DNA of 63,954 nucleotides from positions 1 through 63,954 of the forward strand of contig PXCO01000127.1 in NCBI GenBank assembly GCA_003565295.1. The letters run 5' to 3'. The notes beneath the pieces are model-generated. The model was not told the origin of the DNA and did not search any database. It was given only the letters and a program-made list of their open reading frames with translations. The DNA is from Cyclobacteriaceae bacterium. Lineage in GTDB: Bacteria > Bacteroidota > Bacteroidia > Cytophagales > Cyclobacteriaceae. Position 1 is the stretch's first letter. Every line of letters begins with the position of its first letter. Position numbers and translations under genes: made by a program. Shown in pieces: positions 18,907 to 27,274 of this stretch.

Positions 18907-19118
18907 GTTTGCAATTTAGGCCAATTTTGGGTTCATACCTTATCCAATTTTGGGAAAATGTATTACATACCGATCCTGGGGCATCATAGGGCATGATGGT
19001 TTTTATTGTGATAAGGCGAAAATTGAGATACAAGCATTCGCCCGTTTCTTACCAATAGTGTAATTTTTAGTGGACATGGAGAGGAAATGCCCTATTTTTA
19101 ATCATTAATTAATATTTA

Positions 19119-21332
19119 ATGAAATTTGGTACAACTTTATTGTTAATCTTTTTAACCGGGTCAGTAGAAATATGGGCAAAAGACCCTATTTTACCCGGGT
19201 TACAAGCCACCAGAATCTCTCAGCCAATCACGATTGATGCACAGCTTGAGGAGGATATCTGGTTATCCGATGAGCATTGGACGGATGACTTCTTTCAGTT
19301 TTTCCCCTCGGACACCTCTTTTGCCACTGCTCAAACTAAGGTGAAAGTGGCCTACGATGACAAGTTCTTGTATATTGCTGCTGTAATGTACAATTTAGGT
19401 CCTAGAGATGACTATGTAAGTACCTCACTGAGAAGGGACTTTAGGGGAAACCAAAATGACGGGTTAAGCATTACCCTTGATACCTTCAATGATGGCACCA
19501 ATGCCTATCTTTTTGGTGTAAACCCTTATGGGGTGCAACGGGAAGGTATGATAGGAAACGGAGGCCTTACTACTACGGATTTTAACCTGGCCTGGGATAA
19601 TAAGTGGTTTTCCGTCGCAAAAATCTATGAAGACAAATGGGTGGCCGAGATTGCCATTCCTTTTTCTACGCTTAGGTACAAGGAAGGCGGCAAATCCTGG
19701 AATGTTAATTTTTATCGGATTGACAGTGAGTACTCAGAGAAAAGTACCTGGTCTCCTATCCCAAGAAATTTCAATGTGACCAATGTTGCCTTTACCCGGA
19801 AACTGTATTTTTCGGAACCCCTGAATAAAAACGGAGCAAACATGTCTTTGATCCCATATACAGCTGTGGGTGGTAACTGGAATTTCCAGACCGAGGTGCA
19901 TGAGCCCATGAGGCCTTCATTTGGTGGGGACGCAAAAGTTGGAGTAGGGCCGGCATTGAATTTGGACCTAACTTTTAATCCTGATTTTTCTCAAGTGGAA
20001 GTGGACGAGCAGGTAACCAACCTGGATAGATTTGAGATTTTTTTCCCGGAACGCCGGCAGTTTTTCCTGGAAAACGCTGATTTGTTTGCCGATTTTGGAA
20101 CAGATAGGATCAGGCCTTTTTTCAGTAGAAGAATTGGGGTGGACCGAGATGAAAGCACTGGTCAAAATGTGCAGAATCAAATCCTATACGGAGCGAGGTT
20201 AAGTGGAAAGCTCACGGATGAATGGAGAGTGGGCGCCATGAATATGCATACAGCTAATGATCCCGTGAGGGGCATTTCCGGTAAAAACTTCACTGTGGCC
20301 GCATTGCAAAAAAAGGTGTTTGAGCGCTCCAATGTAGGGATGATATTGATCAACAGGGAATCCATGGACATGAGGAAAGGGGGATTTGCGGTGGAAAGAG
20401 GCGATTATAACCGAATGGCTGGTTTAGATTACAATCTCTTTTCAGCCGATAATAAGTGGAATGGGAAATTTTTCTACCATAAGACCTTCGAGGAAGAAAA
20501 TCCTTCCGATGCCGGGACTGCCCATGCACAGCTTAGCTTCAACGACACGAATTTTTCGGTGGGGCTTGCCTATTCTTACGTTGGCGAGAACTACAATCCC
20601 GTGGTAGGGTATACGCCTAGAAATAATTACCAACGGATTTCTCCTGAAGTTGGGTTGCAATTTTTCCCCTCCAAGGGTAAGGTGAACAGGCACGGGCCAG
20701 GCCTGAGGTCAGAAACCTTATGGAATAATGAACTGGGCATAACCGATGAGCTTCACACCTTATTTTACCGGGTTCAACTTCACTCCTTTGCGGAGTTGAC
20801 CTTAATGATGAATAATCAGTTCACCTATTTGTTTTTCCCTTTCGACCCAACTCGAACGGGTGGGGAACCCCTGGGTGTAGGGACCTCCTACCGGAACAAT
20901 TATTTGAGTTTTGATGTACGCTCAGACCCCAGGAAAGTTCTGTCCATACGGGGTGTGGGTCAGGTGGGGGAATACTTTCACGGTACCATGTCCAATTTTT
21001 CGGGGACAGCGGCCTGGAGGATGGGATATTTGGCCAATATTTCCATGAACATGAGTTATTCAAGGATACGGCTTCCCGCTCCACAACAAGATGCAGATCT
21101 TTTGTTGCTGGGGCCAAGGGTGGATTTGACGTTTACCAAGAGCCTGTTTTGGACCACATTCGTGCAATACAACAACCAGATCGACAATATCAATATCAAC
21201 ACCAGGGTTCAATGGAGGTATGCTCCGGTTTCAGATTTCTTCTTGGTGTATACGGATAACTATTTCCCCTCTAACTTTGCCTCCAAGCAACGGGCATTGG
21301 TGATGAAGTTAAACTACTGGTTGAATATCTGA
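19119..21332 (+). CDS. DUF5916 protein with N-terminal CBM9-like domain
   Basis: A 737-residue exported protein. Residues 1-20 are a signal peptide. About 30-215 is a carbohydrate-binding-family-9/DOMON-like beta sandwich (PITIDAQLEEDIWL, VKVAYDDKFLYIAAVM, VAEIAIPFSTLRY). The remainder (about 230-737) is DUF5916, an outer-membrane-barrel-like region recognised by TNLDRFEIFFPERRQFFLEN and a barrel-type C-terminus ending LNYWLNI. The family is widespread in Bacteroidota and is presumed outer-membrane, with unknown substrate. The GH88/105-like gene follows by 64 bases on the same strand, which suggests a glycan-related role. Confidence 0.85.
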   Translation: MKFGTTLLLIFLTGSVEIWAKDPILPGLQATRISQPITIDAQLEEDIWLSDEHWTDDFFQFFPSDTSFATAQTKVKVAYDDKFLYIAAVMYNLGPRDDYVSTSLRRDFRGNQNDGLSITLDTFNDGTNAYLFGVNPYGVQREGMIGNGGLTTTDFNLAWDNKWFSVAKIYEDKWVAEIAIPFSTLRYKEGGKSWNVNFYRIDSEYSEKSTWSPIPRNFNVTNVAFTRKLYFSEPLNKNGANMSLIPYTAVGGNWNFQTEVHEPMRPSFGGDAKVGVGPALNLDLTFNPDFSQVEVDEQVTNLDRFEIFFPERRQFFLENADLFADFGTDRIRPFFSRRIGVDRDESTGQNVQNQILYGARLSGKLTDEWRVGAMNMHTANDPVRGISGKNFTVAALQKKVFERSNVGMILINRESMDMRKGGFAVERGDYNRMAGLDYNLFSADNKWNGKFFYHKTFEEENPSDAGTAHAQLSFNDTNFSVGLAYSYVGENYNPVVGYTPRNNYQRISPEVGLQFFPSKGKVNRHGPGLRSETLWNNELGITDELHTLFYRVQLHSFAELTLMMNNQFTYLFFPFDPTRTGGEPLGVGTSYRNNYLSFDVRSDPRKVLSIRGVGQVGEYFHGTMSNFSGTAAWRMGYLANISMNMSYSRIRLPAPQQDADLLLLGPRVDLTFTKSLFWTTFVQYNNQIDNININTRVQWRYAPVSDFFLVYTDNYFPSNFASKQRALVMKLNYWLNI

Positions 21333-21396
21333 CTTAGTAGGAGCTTGAATTACCATTTCGGTTTCAAGGAAAAATAATATTGATTATTTTGGTAAA

Positions 21397-22914
21397 ATGA
21401 ACAGAAGAATCTTTATCCGGCAATGCGGGATTTTAAGCAGCATTTTACCTGTTTTGGCCTTCGATTTTAAATTAGTAGCATTTAATGGGCCTTTTAAGCG
21501 GGTCTATCCTTCTTACTCACATTTCCCGGAAGCAACTTTTCCAGAGGGTAAAAGGGTGCCTTCGGGTTGGGCTGTATTTAAAATTCCAAGGGAGGGCCAT
21601 TCCAATGGTTTACTTCAATTCCCAGCGGTAGCATCGGACACACCTGTTTTTTTAAGGCTTACGGCAGCCATAGATTTCAGGGAGGAAAAAAGATTGACCC
21701 TATGTACGGGGATTACCCAAGAACCCATAGGAGAGTGGGTCATGACATTTGCCCATCCCTATCAGCCATTTGAATTTGAAATCCCAGAACAGGTTTTAAA
21801 CAAAGTTCAAGAAGAAGGGATAAGGATAGCCTTGAGCCATGGTGAGGACAATGCCTGGTTTTACGAGGTAGATGTACATGCACCCGAGGCTTTTCAACCT
21901 CATTTGTTATTGGGAGACAGTCCAGGCTCAATGGAGGATTTTTTCGAGAACCTTTATTCAATGAACAGCTTCAGCCCCTTTGGTTGGATGGGAGGTTCGG
22001 TGCAGGACGCACTTTTAACTTTGCATTTGCAGGGTAATGAAAAGGCCTCAAGTACTTTGCACAGACATCTTGAGCAATACCTGGATGAGGATGAAGGGAT
22101 CCGGTTCGAAAGCCCCCACACCGTTCCATTAGATGGCGGCTTTAATAGTCTAGAGGACTTTTTACCATTTGCCGCAATAGTAGCACTTTATCCCTCGCAT
22201 CCATCCATAGACAGGGCACTGGCCTTTATACTAAAAGGCAGGGACGAAGAAGGTGTTATCGGTGGACATCATATCACCACCGAGGGATGTTACACCTTGG
22301 CCTACCCCCTTATAGCTATAGGCTTGCAAAGAAATGAGGATGCACTCGTGCAGCTTGGTTTAGAACAATTGGAGGTGCGCAAAAAACTCCTTACTGATAA
22401 TGAAGCTATATATCAACGTGCCACACGAGACGGTCAGATTGGTTATAGAAATTGGGGGAGGGGCGCTGTTTGGTTCTTATTGGGCCTGATAAAATCCGCT
22501 TACCTGCTTAAGGGTACACCGTGGTCGGAGGAATTTGAAAATAGAAACTTAAAGACTGCCTTTGTACAGCTGTGCGGGGTAATGGCCAGTCATCAGGACG
22601 ATCAGGGGATGTGGAGAGGCTATGTGGATCAGCCCGAACATGCCGTGGACACATCGGCAACCGCAGGAATCGCTGCTGCCATGGTTTGGGGTGTAAACAT
22701 GGGGTGGCTGGAAAACCGGTATATGGAAATATCCAAGAAAGCCGCTGATGGCCTTAGAATATACCTCAGCCCTGATGGATTTTTAAGAGGGGTCTCTCAG
22801 ATCAATAGGGGAGGCGAGGAATTACAGCGTAGCCCTTATCGGGTGATATCACAGTTTGGGATGGGACTTTTTGCCCAGTTAATTGCGGCCATGGAACACT
22901 CAAAAGGTGGATAG
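21397..22914 (+). CDS. GH88/GH105-like unsaturated glycuronyl hydrolase
   Basis: A 505-residue exported enzyme resembling unsaturated uronyl hydrolases, which split 4,5-unsaturated uronic acids left by polysaccharide lyases. The N-terminus (MNRRIFIRQCGILSSILPV) is Tat-like, followed by an unusual ~165-residue beta-rich domain, then an alpha/alpha-barrel (about 175-500). Family-like phrases are RNWGRGAVWFLLGLIKSAY, DQGMWRGYVDQPEHAVDTSATAGIAAAM and FLRGVSQINRGG. The N-terminal extension makes it longer than standard GH88/105 enzymes (~370). The gene ends with a 15-base tail-to-tail overlap with the ECF sigma gene on the other strand. The specific substrate is not predictable; catalytic Asp residues were not individually placed. 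Confidence 0.7.
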   Translation: MNRRIFIRQCGILSSILPVLAFDFKLVAFNGPFKRVYPSYSHFPEATFPEGKRVPSGWAVFKIPREGHSNGLLQFPAVASDTPVFLRLTAAIDFREEKRLTLCTGITQEPIGEWVMTFAHPYQPFEFEIPEQVLNKVQEEGIRIALSHGEDNAWFYEVDVHAPEAFQPHLLLGDSPGSMEDFFENLYSMNSFSPFGWMGGSVQDALLTLHLQGNEKASSTLHRHLEQYLDEDEGIRFESPHTVPLDGGFNSLEDFLPFAAIVALYPSHPSIDRALAFILKGRDEEGVIGGHHITTEGCYTLAYPLIAIGLQRNEDALVQLGLEQLEVRKKLLTDNEAIYQRATRDGQIGYRNWGRGAVWFLLGLIKSAYLLKGTPWSEEFENRNLKTAFVQLCGVMASHQDDQGMWRGYVDQPEHAVDTSATAGIAAAMVWGVNMGWLENRYMEISKKAADGLRIYLSPDGFLRGVSQINRGGEELQRSPYRVISQFGMGLFAQLIAAMEHSKGG

Positions 22915-23454
22915 GGTGGTTTTTAAGGTTTTCAGCCCGTTACTAATCAGGTTGTACAGATAGGATACCTTGATTTCCATTATTTCTGCAATTTCCTCAT
23001 TGGATAGGGATTGGATATATCTTAAGTAAATGGCTTCTTTCTGCCGGGGAGGTAAAGCCCCCAAGGCTTTGTTCAATTTGGTTTTGGATTCTGTAATTAT
23101 TTGCTGGTCTTCCAGCATTTGTTCAAAGGATGCCTCCCAGGCCATTTTATCATGGAATTCCGTAAGGTAATCCATTTGATAGGTAAGGTTCACCCTTTTT
23201 ATGATTTCGTTCCTGAACGTGGAGAAAAGATAAAATTTAATGGAACGACGGATGACAAGGGTTTTTCTCAGTTCAAATATCCTGACATAAGTATCTTGAA
23301 TCACATCTTCGATCAGGTTGCCGTCTATGGTAAACTTGTGCCCATACTTATAAAGGTCCAAAGAATACTTGCGGTAGATCAACGTAAAGGCTTCATCGTT
23401 GCCTTTCAGGATCGACTTCCAAAGTTGTACTTCATCAAGGGAATGAAGGTCCAT
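22900..23454 (-). CDS. Orphan ECF RNA polymerase sigma factor
   Basis: A 184-residue sigma-70 family protein of the FecI/SusC-linked type. Region 2 is about 20-90 (IDGNLIEDVIQDTYVRIFELRK, SIKFYLFSTFRNEIIKRV) and region 4 about 125-180 (LGALPPRQKEAIYLRYIQSLSNEEIAEIMEIKVSYLYNLISNGLKTLK). Such sigmas normally precede a FecR anti-sigma gene and a SusC/SusD pair; here none follows on the same strand. A lone FecR gene lies 7.5 kb away at 31012. Its 3' end overlaps the GH88/105-like gene by 15 bases. Confidence 0.92.
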   Translation of the reverse strand: MDLHSLDEVQLWKSILKGNDEAFTLIYRKYSLDLYKYGHKFTIDGNLIEDVIQDTYVRIFELRKTLVIRRSIKFYLFSTFRNEIIKRVNLTYQMDYLTEFHDKMAWEASFEQMLEDQQIITESKTKLNKALGALPPRQKEAIYLRYIQSLSNEEIAEIMEIKVSYLYNLISNGLKTLKTTLSTF

Positions 23455-23533
23455 GTTGGCTATTTTGGTGGGTCAGCATTTATGAATGATGTTATCAAAA
23501 ATACATAATTTTCAATAAAAACGAAATAAAAAA

Positions 23534-23574
23534 CCACAAAGGAACCGGAAATTTCCTTTACCGTTCCTTTGTGG
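23534..23574 (-). terminator. Rho-independent terminator after the KDPG aldolase
   Basis: CCACAAAGGAAC (23534-23545) and GTTCCTTTGTGG (23563-23574) form a perfect 12-bp stem. Read on the minus strand, it begins 22 bases after the aldolase stop and is followed by TTTTTTATTT. It should end the kdgK-yhcH-eda transcript. Confidence 0.8.
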
Positions 23575-23595
23575 CCTCTCTTACCCAAATTTATA

Positions 23596-24258
23596 TTAGC
23601 CTTTTACTTCATTCACTATAGAGATGGCTTTTTCAGTGAGTGCTTGAATTTCTCCATAATCACGAGCTTCCAGCAATGGTTTGCTCACCAATTTGCTGCC
23701 CATCCCAACGGCACATACCCCAGCCTTAAACCATGCGGAAATATTCTCTTTTTCTAAGGATACTCCCCCAGTAGGCATGAATAATAAACCTGGGAACAGG
23801 GATTTGATGGCGCTCATAAACTCCGGTCCCAATATATTTCCAGGGAAAAGCTTGATCATTTTGGCTCCCATATTTTCGGCTTTGATGATTTCCGAAGGTG
23901 TCATGCAACCCGGTATCCAAAGCATATCATGTTGATCGGCTACCTCGGCAACTTCCTCCACTAATCCAGGACAAATGATAAAATCTGCCTTGGCCTCTAT
24001 ATAGGTTTCCACCATTTTCCTGTTTTTGATCGTGCCAATGCCTAGTAAAAGGTCCGGCATTTCCTTATCCCTTAGCGCTACCATTTTCTTAAAATTATGT
24101 AGTGCAGCTTCTCCGCGGTTGGTGTATTCTACCATTCTTACCCCTGCCTTGTAGAGGGATTTTAACACCTCCAAACTTACCTCTTCACTTTTATCAAAAT
24201 AAAGGGGGAGTATACCTTGCTCGGGAATTCGCTTTAATATTTCTGATTTTGATGCCAT
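23596..24258 (-). CDS. eda: KDPG/KHG aldolase
   Basis: A 220-residue class I aldolase that cleaves 2-keto-3-deoxy-6-phosphogluconate to pyruvate and glyceraldehyde 3-phosphate. The catalytic base Glu44 sits in MVEYTNRG and the Schiff-base Lys136 in IKLFPG; GIGTIKN (73-79), PGCMTPSE (116-123) and PTGGV also match the family. Length is normal. It is the last gene of a minus-strand group with KDG kinase (24809) and a YhcH/YiaL protein (24347), 88 bases after the latter, with a strong terminator 22 bases beyond its stop. The kinase neighbour supports KDPG as substrate. Confidence 0.92.
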   Translation of the reverse strand: MASKSEILKRIPEQGILPLYFDKSEEVSLEVLKSLYKAGVRMVEYTNRGEAALHNFKKMVALRDKEMPDLLLGIGTIKNRKMVETYIEAKADFIICPGLVEEVAEVADQHDMLWIPGCMTPSEIIKAENMGAKMIKLFPGNILGPEFMSAIKSLFPGLLFMPTGGVSLEKENISAWFKAGVCAVGMGSKLVSKPLLEARDYGEIQALTEKAISIVNEVKG

Positions 24259-24346
24259 GTTTTCTTAATTGTTCGCCAAATATTATTTGGTTAACTAAAT
24301 AAAATTGATCTAAATGATTATTAATCAGGTGAATAGATATTTTTAT

Positions 24347-24799
24347 CTAAATCTTTACTTTAACCACAATCTTCTTGATTTCACCTTCACCAATCATGGG
24401 TGCATGCACGTCTTCGGGAAAGAAAATGGCAAATTGACCAGGCAGAAGCTGGAAGAAAGTGTCTGGATAGTCTGAATAGTATCCCACATCCTTATCCTGA
24501 TTATATTCCCCCTTGGGAGACTTGCAGGCGCCTCTCGGTTTCCATGCAATGGACTCCTTTCCTTGAAGGCATACCTGAATGTCTATGTGTTTATCGTGGC
24601 ATTCAAATTTTTGCAGTGCCTCTTCCCTGGTTTTAGCGGGTTTGGTAAACACTGTTGCCACTACGTCCTTCCCGGAAATTTCATGGGGGCCGGCCTCCAA
24701 TTCGCTTAAGTCCATTTCAGTAAGAAATGCAAAGGCCTTTGGGAAATTAACATGCATCCCGGCATATTTTTTTCCAGATGCTAGGTCGTCAAGTATCAT
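24347..24799 (-). CDS. YhcH/YjgK/YiaL family protein (DUF386)
   Basis: A 150-residue cytosolic cupin-like protein of the YhcH/YiaL family, found in sugar-acid and sialate operons and proposed to act as a sugar anomerase or isomerase. Visible family features are FLTEMDLSELEAGPHEISG, the metal-binding FECHDKHIDIQVCLQG with closely spaced His residues, and the late FAIFFPEDVHAPMIGEG followed by KKIVVKV. It starts nine bases after the KDG kinase stop, so the two are almost certainly co-transcribed. The exact reaction is not established for this family. Confidence 0.87.
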   Translation of the reverse strand: MILDDLASGKKYAGMHVNFPKAFAFLTEMDLSELEAGPHEISGKDVVATVFTKPAKTREEALQKFECHDKHIDIQVCLQGKESIAWKPRGACKSPKGEYNQDKDVGYYSDYPDTFFQLLPGQFAIFFPEDVHAPMIGEGEIKKIVVKVKI

Positions 24800-24808
24800 G
24801 GTGTTTGC

Positions 24809-25834
24809 TTATCGTTGAACTCTTCCGCTGGCGTCTCCACCCATCAATACTTTTACCTCGCTTAAGGTGGCATGGTTCATGTCTCCTGGGATGGTATGCT
24901 TAAGTGCAGAAGCGGCCACGGCAAATTCTGTGGCATCTTTCATACTCATTTTTTCCACCAGGCCATAAATAAATCCACTGGCAAAGGAATCACCACCACC
25001 CACACGGTCCACAATGCGGACATCATACTTTCTGGAATGGTAAAACTCATTGCCATCGTATACCAATGCACTCCATCCGTTGTCGGATGCACTGTAACTT
25101 TCTCTTAGGGTAGAGGCGATGTATTTAAACCCAAATTTTTCCTTCATTTGCTTAAACACATCTTTGTAACCGTCAAGGTTGAGTTCACCTTTGGTCACAT
25201 CGGTCTCCTTGCTTTTGAAGCCCAGCGTGGTTTCAGCATCTTCCTCATTTCCTATACAAACATCTACATACTGGCACAGGTTGGTCATCACTTTTTTGGC
25301 CTTTTCTTTGCTCCAAAGCTTTTTCCGGTAGTTGAGATCTATGGAGGTAGTTACACCCTTTGCTTTGGCCGCTTTTAGCGCAGCCTCTGTGAGTGCGGCA
25401 GCCTTGTCACTTAGGGCTGGTGTGATGCCGGTGGTATGGAACCAAACGGCACCATCAAAAATCTTGTCAAAATCAAAATCGGAAACTTCCGCTTCTGCAA
25501 TGGAGGCATCTGCCCTGTCGTAAACCACTTGCGAGGCCCTCATCGAGGCACCTGTTTCCAGAAAGTAGATGCCCAGCCTTTTGCCACCTCTGGAGATGTA
25601 CTGGGTGTCTACACCGTACCGCTGTAGGTGGTTCACAGCAGATTGCCCTATGGGATTGTCAGGGATTTTGGAAACAAAGACCCCTTTCAACCCATAATTA
25701 CAAAGTGCTCCTGCCACATTGGCTTCGCCCCCGCCATAGGTTACGTCAAAATTATCAGATTGCACAAATCTCTTGAAACCGGGAGTAGATAATCGAAGCA
25801 TTACCTCCCCTAGGGTTACCACTTTTTTAGACAT
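24809..25834 (-). CDS. kdgK: 2-keto-3-deoxygluconate kinase (PfkB family)
   Basis: A 341-residue sugar kinase predicted to phosphorylate 2-keto-3-deoxygluconate to KDPG. The first PfkB signature region is GGGEANVAGAL (34-44); the ATP-binding and catalytic motif is GGGDSFASG (279-287) with base Asp282. Residues typical of KDG kinases include LGEVMLRLS at the start and the YDRADAS stretch (105-111). It heads a minus-strand set with yhcH and eda, which completes KDG to pyruvate plus glyceraldehyde 3-phosphate. A region of about 350 bases with no gene lies upstream. Confidence 0.9.
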   Translation of the reverse strand: MSKKVVTLGEVMLRLSTPGFKRFVQSDNFDVTYGGGEANVAGALCNYGLKGVFVSKIPDNPIGQSAVNHLQRYGVDTQYISRGGKRLGIYFLETGASMRASQVVYDRADASIAEAEVSDFDFDKIFDGAVWFHTTGITPALSDKAAALTEAALKAAKAKGVTTSIDLNYRKKLWSKEKAKKVMTNLCQYVDVCIGNEEDAETTLGFKSKETDVTKGELNLDGYKDVFKQMKEKFGFKYIASTLRESYSASDNGWSALVYDGNEFYHSRKYDVRIVDRVGGGDSFASGFIYGLVEKMSMKDATEFAVAASALKHTIPGDMNHATLSEVKVLMGGDASGRVQR

Positions 25835-26182
25835 AATTATTTTTTCTTTTGTGTGAAAATAGTTTATTGTTGGTGGGCCAAATGGCCTGGATTAAAATGC
25901 TTAGGTTGAAAAGGCAATTTAGGTTAAAGTGGTTATTGAATTTGGACGTATTCACTCATTGATGACATCAAAAGGAATTACGTCAAAGAGCTGCTTTTTA
26001 AGACAAGACTACTGGATTATTTTGTAAAAAGCAAGTTTTAGTGAGGTGCCAACACTATCTTTTTAACGGTCAGGAACATAATTGCGTGAATGAATCCAAA
26101 CTATCTCGTCCTTCATTGTAAGATCTTATAAACTGGCATTGGCTTTGGGCGTTATATAGTGATAAACAAACTGGAACTTCTC
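25835..26182. other. Divergent intergenic region upstream of kdgK
   Basis: About 350 bases holding the kdgK promoter on the left and the start of a small membrane-protein gene on the right. On the minus strand, TTTG then TATTTTCA after 17 bases lies just upstream of kdgK but is a poor match to consensus. I see no riboswitch-like structure or repeat. Confidence 0.35.
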
Positions 26183-26530
26183 ATGGACACCTTTTTACTT
26201 GTATTGATTATTTTGGTTTTACTCATAGTAATTTCCTTGCCTTTATTGCTCTTTTTGAGACGTATAGCAGAGGTGCGTTTAAAAGGGGATACCTTGGTAT
26301 TTGTATACCCTTTTAGGGAGGAAAAAATCGAACTCGGAGAAAATTTGATGAAATGGAATTTACAAAAAGCACAATTTTTGTGGATAGGTAGGGTGTTCGC
26401 TGTAAACCTTCAATTAAAGAACAGTAGATGGAGAAGCATTAGTAGCAGGTTTTACCCAGATCAGTTTCAGGAAGTTTTCCGTTATTTGGAAGAAAAATAT
26501 TCGGATCGAAGGATGAAAGACATTCAATAG
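26183..26530 (+). CDS. Small single-pass membrane protein, 115 aa
   Basis: The ATG at 26183 (MDTFLLVLIILVLLIVIS) gives a membrane segment over residues 3-25, followed by a compact domain of about 80 residues (LKGDTLVFVYPFREEKIEL, WIGRVFAVNLQLKN, RFYPDQFQEVFRYLEEKY). The soluble part looks like a small PH-like beta domain closed by a helix, but I do not recognise the family with confidence. A GTG eight codons upstream is an alternative start. The exported methyltransferase-like gene follows by 55 bases. Confidence 0.6.
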   Translation: MDTFLLVLIILVLLIVISLPLLLFLRRIAEVRLKGDTLVFVYPFREEKIELGENLMKWNLQKAQFLWIGRVFAVNLQLKNSRWRSISSRFYPDQFQEVFRYLEEKYSDRRMKDIQ

Positions 26531-26585
26531 TTCCTAGGTCTCCACCCACAGCAAAAACTTAATATTTACCTTAAACCCAAATACC

Positions 26586-27206
26586 ATGAAGTCAATAAGT
26601 TTGTTAATAGTCGGTCTGTTCATTACTTCCTATGCTTTGGCTCAGGGAAATACAGAGAGAGATAAGCGGATAGCAGAATTTTTACAGCAATCCCGTCAGG
26701 AGTGGAGAGACCTCAACGTTCCATTTGAAGATGGTAAAATCCTACATGACATTATAGTTGATAATGACTATCAATCGGCCCTGGAAATCGGTACTTCCAC
26801 AGGACATAGTACCATATGGCTGGCTTGGGCACTTAGCAAAACCGGAGGGAAATTGGTCACCATAGAAATGGATGAGGGCAGGCAAAGGCAGGCCAAGCAA
26901 AATATAGAGCAGTTAGGTCTGGGAGATTTTGTGGAATTCAAACTGGGAAATGCCCACCAAATCGTAAAAGACCTCGACGGCCCATTTGATTTTGTATTTA
27001 GTGATGCGGACAAGGATTGGTATGTGCAATATTTCAAAGACATACATCCCAAACTCAAGCAGGGAGGCACCTTTACCGCGCACAACGTGCTTCAGCGGTT
27101 AAGAGGCATAGGGGAATATCTGGATTATGTGCAGCAACACTCCGATTATCAAACCCACATTGACAAGACCAGCAGCTCGGGGATTGCCATCAGTAAAAAG
27201 CAGTAA
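26586..27206 (+). CDS. SAM-dependent O-methyltransferase-like protein with a signal peptide
   Basis: A 206-residue class I methyltransferase-fold protein (Methyltransf_24/O-methyltransferase type). Motif I is ALEIGTSTGHSTIWLA (about 65-80), followed by the acidic LVTIEMDEGR that binds the SAM ribose, FKLGNAHQIV, and FVFSDADKDWYVQYF. Residues 1-19 (MKSISLLIVGLFITSYALA) look like a cleavable signal peptide. That is odd, because SAM is cytosolic. It may be exported and use another small molecule, or remain membrane-tethered. It precedes the GntP gene by 68 bases on the same strand, but co-function is uncertain. Confidence 0.82.
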   Translation: MKSISLLIVGLFITSYALAQGNTERDKRIAEFLQQSRQEWRDLNVPFEDGKILHDIIVDNDYQSALEIGTSTGHSTIWLAWALSKTGGKLVTIEMDEGRQRQAKQNIEQLGLGDFVEFKLGNAHQIVKDLDGPFDFVFSDADKDWYVQYFKDIHPKLKQGGTFTAHNVLQRLRGIGEYLDYVQQHSDYQTHIDKTSSSGIAISKKQ

Positions 27207-27274
27207 ACGCATAAACTTCCCCCGTTACCCATAATTTGTTAGGGTAATTTCTGATTTTTTCATTTCTTTAGGTT

